DNA from: Arcuatula senhousia
Taxonomy: Eukaryota > Mollusca > Bivalvia > Mytilida > Mytilidae
Length of the DNA stretch: 64,000 nucleotides
NCBI GenBank assembly: GCA_963971305.1
Contig: OZ020311.1
Location: 3,038,001-3,102,000 of the forward strand
Reading direction: 5' to 3'
The position numbers and the translations under genes were made by a program. Of this stretch, positions 48,801-57,330 are shown in pieces (within the stretch, counting starts at the first letter, position 1; each line of letters opens with the position of its first letter). Under the pieces are notes generated by a model. That model had not been told where the DNA came from and did no database searches. It was given only the letters and a program-made list of their open reading frames with translations.

Positions 48801-50415
48801 TATATACCAAGACATGTATGGCTGGCTTGTTGTAACTTTGCATATTGTCTTTTACAGACTGGAGTTCAAGTTTTTAGATCTAACTTTGTCTTTTTCAGAT
48901 TGGAGTGAGAGTTTTTGGAGCTGACAACCAGGATTCGGGTCTTGGAATTATTAAAGTGAACAATGACAGTGAAACTATTAAACATGAGATAGATCTTGAA
49001 ATTAAAACGATGTTACAGGTGAGAACAAAATAGGAAACAGTGATGCAAATTACCCTCAATTATTAGGGAAGAAGTATAGTTTTCATTTTGTTCTGATCCA
49101 TCAACAATTGTTTTGTTAACACAGGGTTGCCACACATCCTTGAAACCTGGAAAAATCCTTGAATTTCATTTGTCAGTTCAAGGTCCTGGAAAAATCCTTG
49201 AATTTTTAAAGAATGAAAATATCCTTGGAATTTGCTAGTACCACAATCAAAGGTTCATGATTGAAATGTTTCACAAAAAATTTCATCAGTGACTGAAATT
49301 TTGTTTACTATCATCATTTTTGAAAATGACTTAAATATCATTGAAAAGTCCTGGTAAAACCCTTGAATTTTGCAACAACAAAATAGTGGCAACCCTGTTA
49401 ACACTAAATCACCACAATAAAAAGGAGTACTGAACTACTGATCTTAAATTATACCCAATCATTTTAAAATAGAAGATAATCAGTTGTGGTAAAAGTGTAC
49501 GCAACACAACCTACAAACCTACAATATAAACAACAATTAAAAAAAATCCACATTGGAAAAGTTCTATGCATGGAATTGCATAAGCATCTGTAAAAAAAAA
49601 ATGGAAATTATTTTCATCTCTGCACCCTTCTGCTGATTACATTGACCCTGTCAGAAATGGGCAAATGTTTGGCATATTATCAAAAATGATTTGGTTTGAT
49701 GATGTGATTAACAAAAAGATTGGTAATTAGCACACAAAAAAAGAAAGGATTTAGATTGTTAGATATCAAATTGTATACCTCATAAATGACATTGAAAACC
49801 TCAAACAATACTAAACAAGTTGTTTTTTGAATGTCGAGCAGGAAACAAATTTTCATAACAGTTTTTTCAGCATTATTTTTTACAGCCTTTTGATATTTGG
49901 TATGCAGAGTCGGCATGGGATTTGATTTAAAGCCTGTCACTTATCTACTTTATCTATCAAAGCTGATGTTTGTTTTCGTCGAATTTGTGTTATTTGTTTT
50001 TTGTCAAGAAGAGGGTCTTTCATTGACACTTTAGGATTGGGCTTGATTCATATGTAGTTTATTTTCAATCCAGGGCCAACAGCAAAACAGCAAGCATTGA
50101 CCCCTGGTCACATTGAAGGCTCATTGCTGTTTTCTGATGTGGATTTTTAAAATTTTTGTTAATATTGTACGGTATGTCACGTACACACATTCCACATCAA
50201 ATTATCTTCTATTTCTGGTTAATGAATCCTGCCATTTTTGACTGACAGATTTTATTTATCTATTGCAGGAATCCTATGACAGAGCAAAGAAGATAATTAC
50301 CCAACATTCTAAACAACATATTGAACTTGCTAAAATGTTGATGAAATATGAAACTTTGAGCAAGGAAGACATAAACACTATATTACAGGGCAAAAAATTA
50401 AATAGAAAAATATGA
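18827..50415 (+). CDS. YME1L1: YME1L-type i-AAA protease, mitochondrial inner membrane, 19 coding exons
   Basis: Exons: 18827-18859, 26659-26916, 27271-27409, 28140-28241, 28755-28861, 29423-29669, 30788-30879, 31690-31780, 32959-33018, 33450-33542, 33995-34127, 35125-35187, 35599-35711, 36632-36787, 46006-46157, 46793-46919, 47988-48061, 48899-49018, 50269-50415. All phases agree, giving 768 aa, close to human YME1L1 (773). YME1L is an ATP-driven zinc metalloprotease that faces the intermembrane space and processes or degrades inner-membrane proteins. Seen: SAETFFENK and TRGFKT in the N-terminal region, one membrane span at about 274-292, Walker A GPPGIGKT (362-369), Walker B VIFIDE (417-422), GRFD arginine region (479-482), HEAGH zinc site (582-586), and TTGASSD with the third ligand Asp about 660. 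Odd: I in place of T in Walker A, the exon 14 array, and a possible shorter exon 2 ending at 26820 (GTAAAT donor, same phase). Confidence 0.93.
19821..23387. repeat. 1.44 kb tandem duplication, 2.5 copies, in YME1L intron 1
   Basis: The unit starting AGGAAGTAAGACACAGTTCGG begins at 19821, 21257 and 22694 (periods 1436 and 1437). Copies 1 and 2 are full length. Copy 3 breaks off at 23387 after TTTACTACC. Copies differ by only scattered bases and small indels, so the event is recent. Each full copy contains the same two short ORFs on opposite strands (for example 20398-20583 and 20606-20890). These look non-coding by composition and match no family I know. Confidence 0.9.
23900..25800 (+). pseudogene. 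LINE ORF2 C-terminal remnant, split by a transposon insertion
   Basis: Upstream of 24027 the frame ends in [16 protein letters not shown]. After 25453 it resumes as [18 protein letters not shown], then after a frameshift near 25570 as [17 protein letters not shown] and GRYKNI. The last resembles the region just before the zinc-binding end of non-LTR retrotransposon ORF2 proteins. Stops and a frameshift make it dead. It lies in YME1L intron 1. Confidence 0.6.
24027..25452. mobile_element. 1.43 kb non-autonomous DNA transposon with CAGGG ends
   Basis: Begins CAGGGGCTGCTCTGG and ends CCCAGCGCGATCCCTG, imperfect inverted repeats starting CAGGG. CTAATC occurs immediately on both sides (24021-24026, 25453-25458), a 6 bp target duplication. 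TCGCCAGAAAAATCGCCAG is present near both ends. Removing the element plus one CTAATC rejoins the LINE reading frame. No transposase frame inside; the interior is AT-rich. hAT-like ends, but the expected duplication would be 8 bp. Confidence 0.65.
28315..28480 (+). repeat. Dispersed repeat with TTGATATTTGGTATG core, intron 4
   Basis: Contains AACAGTTTCCTCAACAACTAC and GATATTTGGTATGACCCATCAG. Related copies are at 29200-29422, 49855-49960 and 25860-25960. A C-run of about 24 bases follows at 28630-28652, and a GAAATCTGGCCATTTTTG tail at 28695-28715. Confidence 0.6.
29200..29422 (+). repeat. Dispersed repeat ending at the YME1L exon 6 acceptor
   Basis: Starts with a G-rich stretch (GGCGGGGGGGCGG), then AACAGTTTTCTCAGCAACTAC and TTGATATTTGGTATACAGC. 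It runs through GAAATCCGGCCATTTTTGAC to the exon 6 acceptor at 29422. Confidence 0.6.
29990..30110 (-). repeat. Dispersed mussel repeat, inverted copy
   Basis: Reverse-orientation copy of the sequence at 8617-8722 (CATATTCATACAGTGTTTGG through GACGAAATGCGCGTCAGGCG). Lies in intron 6. Confidence 0.65.
31907..32535. mobile_element. MITE-like element with ATACCCCGCCAC ends, intron 8
   Basis: ATACCCCGCCAC (31907-31918) and GTGGCGGGGTAT (32524-32535) are perfect inverted ends. The interior is about three tandem units of about 115 bp with AATCAAATTTCATGAAATTT and CATGATCTGAAAAACAG. Its last part shares GAGCTGAACATTTAAGCAAG with the 10945-12180 repeat. Non-coding. Confidence 0.7.
34258..34565 (+). 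repeat. Degenerate copies of the exon 11 3' end in intron 11
   Basis: Exon 11 ends with ATCAAACCATCAATCAACTG then TTAGCAGAAATGGATGG and its donor. A clear decayed copy is at about 34261-34310 (ACTCAAACCACCAATCAACT, then GTTGGCAGAATAAGATGGGT). Weaker ones are near 34362-34400 (CATCAAATCATCATTCAACA), 34482-34510 (CACATATGCCAAACAAA) and 34528-34565. Frames are broken, so these are relics, not exons. Confidence 0.6.
36086..36310. repeat. Imperfect inverted-end repeat (AGGCCAAAA family)
   Basis: Ends read TAGGCCAAAAC...GTTTCCTG and CAGGAAACAGAC...GGCCTTAAAC, imperfect inverted copies about 220 bp apart. Probably a small MITE. It abuts the SINE that precedes exon 14. Confidence 0.45.
36320..36608 (+). 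mobile_element. tRNA-derived SINE with (CA)n tail, 23 bp before exon 14
   Basis: An A-box-like TTGCTGAGTGGTCTAAGG near 36340 (as in tRNA-Leu/Ser) and a B-box-like AATCGATTCCC near 36403 head the element. The body includes TATGGCTCAGGTGCGTCAG, and the tail is (CA)n at about 36582-36608. A 5'-truncated relative lies at 46225-46335. The exon 14 acceptor follows at 36631. Confidence 0.6.
36632..36787 (+). CDS. YME1L1: YME1L exon 14, original of the amplified cassette
   Basis: Encodes residues about 511-563, the end of the AAA module and its helical lid: [20 protein letters not shown], then the acidic NDSVVTEKN helix start, ending VLMG across the donor. It begins after ...TTTTACTTTCAG and ends ATGG/GTAAGA in phase 1. 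The 3' 107 bp plus the first about 33 bp of the intron form the unit repeated downstream. In the exon itself the position that becomes an AG acceptor in the copies reads AACACTGCT. Confidence 0.92.
36821..44635 (+). repeat. Tandem array of about 53 extra copies of exon 14 3' part plus donor (about 139 bp units)
   Basis: Each unit carries TCTGATTTATCTAATCTTGT, AACACAG, then 81 bp equivalent to codons 536-562 of YME1L, the donor ATGG/GTAAGA, and a spacer GTTACTAGGGAGAGG with a run of 5-10 G. Unit starts step by 138-142 bp; length variation is mostly in the G-run. The 81 bp block is stop-free in the YME1L frame in essentially all units. The first extra unit (near 36850) has a 2 bp deletion, three units (near 39325, 41530, 43310) have CACACTCGCC in place of the AG, and the last (44570-44635) is strongly diverged. 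Blocks repeat at a higher order (1777 bp between 40.8-42.6 and 42.6-44.4 kb). It lies entirely within intron 14. Confidence 0.95.
38870..39028 (+). repeat. 51 bp sub-repeat triplication inside array units (also 40933-41091, 42710-42868)
   Basis: The segment from GCCAGGGATAAAGTCCTCAT through GGTAAGATTGATGTTACTAG and the G-run occurs three times in a row with a 51 bp period (for example 38921 and 38972). The period is a multiple of three, and each repeat has its own GTAAGA donor. It occurs once in each higher-order block. Confidence 0.9.
44636..45627 (+). pseudogene. 3' end of a CR1/jockey-like LINE, interrupted by a 60 bp insertion
   Basis: Encodes the C-terminal part of a non-[24 protein letters not shown], then [11 protein letters not shown] and [12 protein letters not shown]. 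After an insertion at 44871-44930 come [19 protein letters not shown] and [12 protein letters not shown]. The 3' UTR ends with a polyadenylation-like AATAAAG and a CTTACTTACTTA tail, as in CR1-like elements. It is joined directly to the last diverged array unit. Confidence 0.75.
44871..44930 (+). mobile_element. Short mobile sequence (GATGTGGAATAAGTGT family) inserted in the LINE
   Basis: TATCATAG occurs at 44863-44870 and 44923-44930 (and again at 44913-44920). The 60 bp between breaks the LINE frame with a TGA; removing it restores [11 protein letters not shown]. Related sequences lie near 26310, 26882, 30910, 46622, 47468, 49475 and 53237, and in reverse near 50175-50215 and 54800-54840. 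Confidence 0.6.
46006..46157 (+). CDS. YME1L1: YME1L exon 15 with the HEAGH zinc-binding site
   Basis: Starts GTCCTGAA after TTCTTCCAG in phase 1, so it joins exon 14, or any array mini-exon, as G-PENKQ. Encodes [19 protein letters not shown] (His582, Glu583, His586 of the M41 peptidase) and RGQSLGH. The catalytic residues are intact, so the protease should be active if expressed. Confidence 0.92.
46225..46335 (+). repeat. 5'-truncated SINE copy, intron 15
   Basis: Contains CCTCCACCATTAAAACGGCC, CAGGTGCGTCAA and a CACACACTC tail, matching the 3' part of the SINE at 36320-36608. Confidence 0.55.
48858..48898 (+). repeat. 41 bp tandem duplicate of the exon 18 acceptor and start
   Basis: Just before exon 18, CTTTTACAG/ACTGGAGTTCAAGTTTTTAG mirrors the real CTTTTTCAG/ATTGGAGTGAGAGTTTTTGG. 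Use of the upstream AG would add 41 nt and shift the frame, so the downstream AG at 48897-48898 is taken as the functional one. Confidence 0.75.
49855..50268 (+). repeat. Dispersed repeat copy leading to the exon 19 acceptor
   Basis: Includes TTGATATTTGGTATGCAGAG (about 49888), a reverse copy of the short mobile family (CACACATTCCACATC near 50186), and TTAATGAATCCTGCCATTTT with TGACTGACAG just before the exon 19 acceptor. Confidence 0.5.
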
Positions 50416-50990
50416 GACAATATTGATAATAAGAAGAGGATGTGATATCGTACTACTCTAACGTACGTCTTAGATATAAAGGATGCAGATAATTTTCGTG
50501 ATTGTACGACCTTTCAAAACAAGCGATGAAGATCATTTTGAATCATTCTTATTAACATTTAAGTAAAAAAAATAAATTGTGACGGCAGATAATTTATCAT
50601 GATCATGCATTGCATTTTGAAGATTCATTCAGGATCCTGTATTGAAGAAAACTGAAGTATTGTGAAGGCTTTCCCTCTAAAAGAGAGTTCAGTTCTTCAG
50701 ACTGTGATGCTTTTATTTTTTAATGTCATAAAGATGACTCCATAACATAGTGACATAAAAGGACTTTTTCTGTAACTGTTTGTTATGAATGAACTCAAAG
50801 AAATTTTAAATGTGCAAGTTACTTGTATTGTATTATTTTTATTCTCATAGTTCCATCACACTGTCTGTGAAAGCAAGGAGTATCACTAGTGAGCATTTGC
50901 CTACAGCTTTTCTTGTTTTACCCCTTTAATTTGTTTGGGTATAGTATGTACTGAGCAATCTGTCAAAAGAACTGAATAAAACCCTTTCTG
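50416..50990 (+). other. YME1L 3' UTR (presumed)
   Basis: Non-coding sequence after the stop, with AATAAA at 50571-50576 and again at 50975-50980 as candidate polyadenylation signals. The end is not determinable from sequence alone. Confidence 0.5.
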
Positions 50991-51438
50991 AAGAAGTACA
51001 CCAAAAGAATAAGTGGATTAAGGAATTAAAACATTTAGTTGAATATGGGTTTTGCTTTACCCCATATGTGGAATTAGGCTGTACATCATAATATGGTTTA
51101 ATACTAAAAACTTGTATCAAAAAGTCCTATTTAAAATACCGGTATTTACTTGGAATTATTATTACCCTTGCAAACAAAGTTCTGGGGATGTATAGGAATC
51201 ACCTCGTTTGTCTAGCTAGATATCTAAGTACTGGTACAACTCTTCATAAAGATAAGGGATAAGCTTTTTATGCAATTGTGCATGTAAAATTCTATTGCTA
51301 TGCAATAACATTCAAGGGAGATAATTGGACTGGGTATATTTCATTGAGTTCAATATAAAGTTGAGGGTATTCTTTGGTTAGTTTGCTCACAGTATTCCTT
51401 GTTGGACCTCTTTGTATCAAGGACATTTATGGAAGACC

Positions 51439-52738
51439 AGTCAAAGAAATTAGGAAGTTGAGTCCGGTGGACCGAATGCCTATTTTCATTAAATTTGCTA
51501 ATTTTTTTCCCATATATTTAATATAAATTAATGCAAAATTTAACTGTTATCTGGATATTTCCAATAGGTCCGGCCTAATTTCGAAGACTGGAAGACCCAT
51601 TCTTTATGTGTACTTGTATTTGTCACATGACAAAATCCATGTATATATGTTTGTTCTTGTAATATTATTTTAATTGTATGTTCTTATAAACTGGAAACTC
51701 ACTGTTTTGTTAAATCATGTCTTTAACATCTCATACATTCACAAACATTTAAAAAATTATAGCATGTCACAGTGAAACTATTTTACAGATTTCTTAAAGT
51801 ATGTTTTGATTGTCTGCTGCTGAAATCAGTGTTCTCTTAAAAAAAATTCAAATAGCATCCTGATATTTTTAGTTTGCACAATAGCATCTTTTGCTTTGAA
51901 ATTATGGCATCTAATTGCCAGGATGCTAAAAGGGAGAACATTGGTACATATTCATAAATTTGTTAAAGGAAGAGGGGAGTGCACCTAAATCCAGGAGTTT
52001 CTGGTCAATTACCTCATTAATATGCCTTAAACTGTCAAACGTTTCCATGGGAAGGAATTATGCCAGACCTACTGGAAACATCCAGTTAAAATTGGTTCGG
52101 TCCAGTTAATAAAATAGCAAAGGACTAGAGCCACGAACCCCCATTTTTAGCCCTGTAATACTCAAATATCAAAATTGGTTTGTTTTACACCAAAATTTGT
52201 GTATGTATAGCTGGATGTCTGTGTTAAAAGAGAAAAGATTAGATTATGGTGTATAAATGAATTTTCAAGTACCCTTACCCTTCAAAAATAGCCTAAATCA
52301 GGGATTTTTCACTTTTTGGCCAAAATGACTTGTTTTTCAGTCACAATTTTGTGATTTTCTATGTGGCGCCACCTCTAGCCCATCAAAATTTTTGTTGAAA
52401 TATGAAGAAAATAATGTATTTATAAAATTTAAGCAAAAATATTTATTGGTGAGGGGTGGCGCCCATGTCATTTTACCAAAAACCAGGTGGAAAATTGTGA
52501 AATTTAGCTGAAATTAGCATATTTTCAATTACAACGTCACAAGTACAGAAAACTTTAAAATTGATTTTGTTTTGTAACAAGTAATCATTCTAGACTACTT
52601 GGCCACAAAAATCTTATCTAACAAATGAATTTGAAAAAATGGCCCGATTCAGGGCCAAATATGAGGGTTCATGGCTTTAGTCCTTTGATGAAAATAGGCA
52701 TTCTGTCCACCGGACTCCACTTCCTAATTTCTTTGACT
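51439..52738. mobile_element. 1.3 kb element with about 51 bp terminal inverted repeats
   Basis: AGTCAAAGAAATTAGGAAGT (from 51439) continues with GAGTCCGGTGGACCGAATGC. It is matched in reverse complement at 52688-52738 (GCATTCTGTCCACCGGACTC, then ACTTCCTAATTTCTTTGACT) with few mismatches. Flanks TGGAAGAC and TGGAAGGA suggest a partly decayed 8 bp duplication. No ORF of note. Inside are ATGTGGCGCCACCTC and GGGGTGGCGCCCATG. Confidence 0.65.
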
Positions 52739-53690
52739 TGGAAGGAAGAGGGACCCTCTTGAACATCCCCCTTTTTAATTCACCACTTCCTTTTCAACAC
52801 TTGATGGTAGTTATCTTTCTTAGTTACTGAGCGCACAATCTCATAACAGGACTGTTAAGATGTTGATTAAGCTACTTTTGGGATTATCTCTAATACATAG
52901 GTCTTCTACCTTCTATGTTACATCTTGATTTAGGCATATCCAACATATCTTAATTTACTGGGTTTTTATTTATTTTTAAGAGAAAAAGTGGATTTCTCAA
53001 GCTTAAATCAAGAAGACTATGTCTTCAAATCATGGTTTCTTGTTATTATTTCTTAATATAAATGAAACTTTGTTCGTTGATATTCACAAAATTTTATTTC
53101 AACAATGTTTTATCTGTATAATTGTTACTAGTACATCTGAATTAAAATTTAACAAATATTTGCATTGTTATTTTTACTACATTAGAATAGATTAATGAGA
53201 GGCAGACTTAATGTACAGACATTGCTATATATAATAAGATGTGGAATATACATGTATAGACTACACTCATATAAATAGCTACACTTGTTCCAGGCCCCTT
53301 TTTTATTGCTTTGTATGATGTATTTTTAATTAAAAAAAAGAACTAAGAAATAAATGATAAAGTAAATAAATAACCCAGAAATAAAACATCCATATTAGAA
53401 ATGTTACATTGGAAAGTATTTTAATGAGAGAATTTTTACATTAGAATTATGATTAAAGAGAGACAACTCTAAAATAAAAGTAAACAATCAGTGACCATCA
53501 TAATCATTGTAGACAAAACTCTTTTTGCTACCTTTCTTGTCTCCTCTTCTCTCTGTTTTGACTCCTCTATGTATATTAGGAAATAAGTTGGTTTTTTTCC
53601 TAATTACAAGGATCAACAAGGGAAAGGTAATGAATCAACCAAAGCAAATTCCCTGTTGAAGGCTGCTGGCAGTTGTCCATTGTGGTTTTT

Positions 53691-54747
53691 GTCTCGCCTG
53701 CGAAGCAGAGCGGGACATAGGTGTTACTTTACCGGCTGCGGCGGCGACGGCGGCGTTAACTTTTTGGAAAAGTTTTATGAGCACCTCCATATCTCAACAA
53801 TTATAGGTCCTGGGTTGATGAAACTTGGTATGCATATGCCCCAGTAGTAGCTTAGCACAGTTGCATCCCCCATCTTTTGACCTTGACCTTGATTTTCTGG
53901 TTGAGTGACTTTGACAATTTTCAATACATATAATAGCAATGGAAAAGTTTTGGGAGCACCTCCATATCTCAAGAACTATAGGTCCTAGGTTTATGGAACT
54001 TGGTATGCATATGTCCCAGTAGTAGCTTAGCACAGTTGCATCCCCATCTTTTGACCTTGACCTTGATTTTCCGGTTGAGTGACTTTGACAATTTTCAATA
54101 CATATAATAGCAATGGAAAAGTTTTGCGAGCACCTCCATATCTCAAGAACTATAGGTCCTAGGTTTATGAAACTTGGTATGCATATGTCCCAGTATTAGC
54201 TTAGCACAGTTGCATCCCCATCTTTTGACGTTGACCTTGATTTTCCGGTTGAGTGACTTTGACAATTTTCAATACATATAATAGCAATGGAAAAGTTTTG
54301 CGAGCACCTCCATATCTCAAGAACTATAGGTCCTAGGTTTATGAAACTTGGTATGCATATGTCCCAGTATTAGCTTAGCACAGTTGCATCCCCATCTTTT
54401 GACCTTGACCTTGATTTTCTGGTTGAGTGACTTTGACAATTTTCAATACATATAATAGCAATGGAAAAGTTTTGGGAGCACCTCCATATCTCAAGAACTA
54501 TAGGTCCTAGGTTTATGGAACTTGGTATGCATATGTCCCAGTAGTAGCTTAGCACAGTTGCATCCCCATCTTTTGACCTTGACCTTGATTTCTGGTTGAG
54601 TGACTTAGAATATTTTTATTGCATATATTAGCAATGTTTAAGTTCTATAAACATCTTTTGATCTCAGAAACTGAAAATCAATGTAAATTCAAAATATTGT
54701 GGAAGTAAGAAAGAACGATTGTTTCTGATAGTGCCGGCAGGCGAGAC
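53691..54747. mobile_element. MITE-like element with GTCTCGCCTGC ends, copy 2 (uninterrupted)
   Basis: Same ends (53691-53701 and 54737-54747) and GC-rich head as the copy at 6606, with about five 175 bp internal units (about 53768-54600). Both copies continue past the right end with ATACTTTAGTGTTAACTCTT, so the true border may lie about 23 bp further out. Non-coding. Confidence 0.8.
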
Positions 54748-54969
54748 ATACTTTAGTGTTAACTCTTGTTCTGAATTGCCGCTTGATTGTAGGCTGTAGG
54801 CTGTGTCCATACACTTAATCCACATCTCATTATTTTCTATCAGTAACCTAATGTCACAAAAGTGCCTAATGTAGGTATCATGTATTCTTTAAAGGACATA
54901 AAACCTATCATTTTCGAAATTGTTGTTATTCTAGAAATGGTGTCAATCAAATATGGATCCTGAAGAATT

Positions 54970-55900
54970 CGAAAGAACTGATGGAGATTCTTAACTTTAA
55001 ATCAGTTTCATCAAAACATTCGATTTCTCCACACTTTACACTTCTATTCCACATGAACAAATGCAATCGCGATTGGCACAACTGATTAAACGCAGCTTTT
55101 TAAAAAAAGAATGGAAAACGCAGGTACAAATATCTAGAAGTCGATTATACCAAGACATTGTCATCAATGAGTCCAATTGTGCACCTTTGCTTGCTGATTT
55201 GTTTCTTCATTCATATGAAGCAGACTTCTTACAATCACTTTTAAACAAAAAAGATCGTAGACTAGCTCTCTCTTTTCATCTCACTTTCCGTTATATTGAT
55301 GATGTCCTTTCACTGAACAATTCTCGATTTGGTGACATTCTCCATCTTATATGTCCTCAGGAACTTGAGATTAAGGACACAACAGATTCTAGGAAGTCTG
55401 CTTCATATTTATATCTACATCTTGAAATTGACTCTCAAGGAAAACTTTCAACAAAGCTCTATGACAAACGTGATAACTTCAACTTTCCAATCGTCAACTT
55501 TTCCTTCTTCAATTTTGTGTAGCAACATTCCGTCCGCTCCATCTTATGGAGATTACGTATCCCAATTGATTCGTTACTCCAGAGCTTGCGGGAATTACAT
55601 CAATGTCCTTGGCAGAGCGTCGCGTTTTACACAGTAATTGCTGACACGGGTTTATGTTGCTCTTCGGTTGCTGTATTCACTCAAGAAATTTTACGGAAGA
55701 CATGCATTTATAGACAAATATGGGATTCCGATCTCTCAGATGAGTGCAGACGTTCGTTTGTCATAGGGTTTTGTTTTGTCTTCCTTTACCGGATTTGACA
55801 CACTGAATTGACTGTTGGCAACGCGACGGATGCGCTAAAGCAAGCAGGAACTGCTTACTCTTCCGGAACACCTGAGTTCAATCTCGTTTCGAAGTGTAAT
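54970..55900 (+). pseudogene. Penelope-like reverse transcriptase remnant
   Basis: Frame 55061-55522 encodes NCAPLLADLFLHSYEADF, LTFRYIDDVLSLNN (the YIDD catalytic box) and LEIKDTTDSRKSASYL. Upstream, in another frame, is a decayed FSTLYTSIP-type motif. Downstream, after a frameshift near 55515, come CSNIPSAPSYGDYVSQLIRY and a KYGIPISQMS-type motif. This pattern is abundant in bivalves and I assign it to Penelope-like elements with moderate certainty. At least three frame breaks; non-functional. Confidence 0.65.
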
Positions 55901-56680
55901 TCGCGTTGTTAATTGATACCCCCGGTATTCAGTCATTCTGTGTTTCCATGTTTTACATGTTGTTTGTTTTTGTCCTGTTCTTGTTGGTTTCTACTGGTTT
56001 TGTCTCTGCCCTTTCGGACTATTGACATTCGGATACCCCATTGATACCTCTGCTTCTTTTAAAACAAAAGTAATGAAATTCACGTTTAGTGAAGAATATA
56101 GTGAAAAATCATTGAAGAAACTGTTCAATTTTCAAAAACTAACTTGTGGAGTTTTATTTTCGAGGAAAAGCTGCAGAAAAAATGCTCTATCTATAAGGAC
56201 AAACTAATTATCAAATTTCAACACTGGTAGCTTTGGCGATTTATTGACCGGGTTGGTCACGGGTCAATTATTTCGGGATTCTTCGTTTAAATCTTACCTA
56301 AAAGACTGAGAAATTTAAGCTCCGCCCAACCTTGTGAATAAAATAGAGTAATACCTAGATCGGGTATTTTGTACTTCAAAAGTCAAATCACTCGATCATT
56401 TAATCTCTCAAAGAATACCTGGAGATCCCGTAATCGTAAATTTGCTTGATGCCATAAAATCCTGTTTATTATTGTTATTTAGCAGTACACCAAAATGGTT
56501 TGTTTTCATAAAAATACTGTTTTACGGAATAAGAAATGTCAATTGAAATTAATTGAAATGAAATTTGGTATGCTAAACCAAAACAGTTTCATCCTTATCG
56601 TTGGAATTTCAGTCAACGGACTTTGATATATAGTTTTCATTGATAATTTCAGAAGTATAAAGAGTTTGGATTGATTTTTT

Positions 56681-57330
56681 ATACGACCGCAAAAAAAAAT
56701 TGTGGTCGTGTTATGGTATGATTCTGTCGTCGTCGTTGTCGTTGTCTATTAACAGGTTAAGTGTATACACGATAACTTTAGTTCTACATAATTAATGTAG
56801 CTATCCGATTGATCTGAAATTTGGCAGTGTGGTTCCTTATCATGAAAGGATGGATGAGATGACTTTGGGGGTGCCCCTTTTTTGAGGGGCCAAAAATGCT
56901 ATTTCTTTGTTTGTTGCCATGATAAGTCGGTTTTAGTTATCTAATTGCTTTGTAATTTGGTAGTGATGTTCCCTACAATAAAAGGATGGATAGGATTGAT
57001 TTTGGGGGTCCCTTCTTTTTTTGTTAGGAAATTTGGGGTCCAAAAGGGGCAAAAAATTCTAATATTTTATTTGTTCCTACAATAACTTTAGTCCTAGTTA
57101 GCCAATTAGTATGAAATTTGTCAAGGATGTTCCTTACCATGAAAGAATGGGCCTGATTGAATTTTGTGCCCCCCCCCCTTTTCCCCGTTATGTAATTAGG
57201 GGCCGAAATTGAAACTTTTTATTTTTGGTCTGATTTTGACAATTTTTGGCAAGTTTATGCTTGTCAAGTAGCAGATATATTTTTGTGTCCCCCTTTTTTA
57301 CTGTTATAATATGTCATTAGGGACTTGCAT
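56681..57330. repeat. ATACGACCGC-family repeat, copy 2
   Basis: Begins ATACGACCGCAAAA with an inverted TTGTGGTCGTGT, then CTGTCGTCGTCG and repeated GGGGCCAAAA segments, as in the copy at 10945. Confidence 0.6.

Noticed and set aside
53656..54555. Repeated 60-80 codon ORFs on both strands
   Set aside because: Translations of the 175 bp tandem units in the MITE; present in any frame that lacks a stop by chance.
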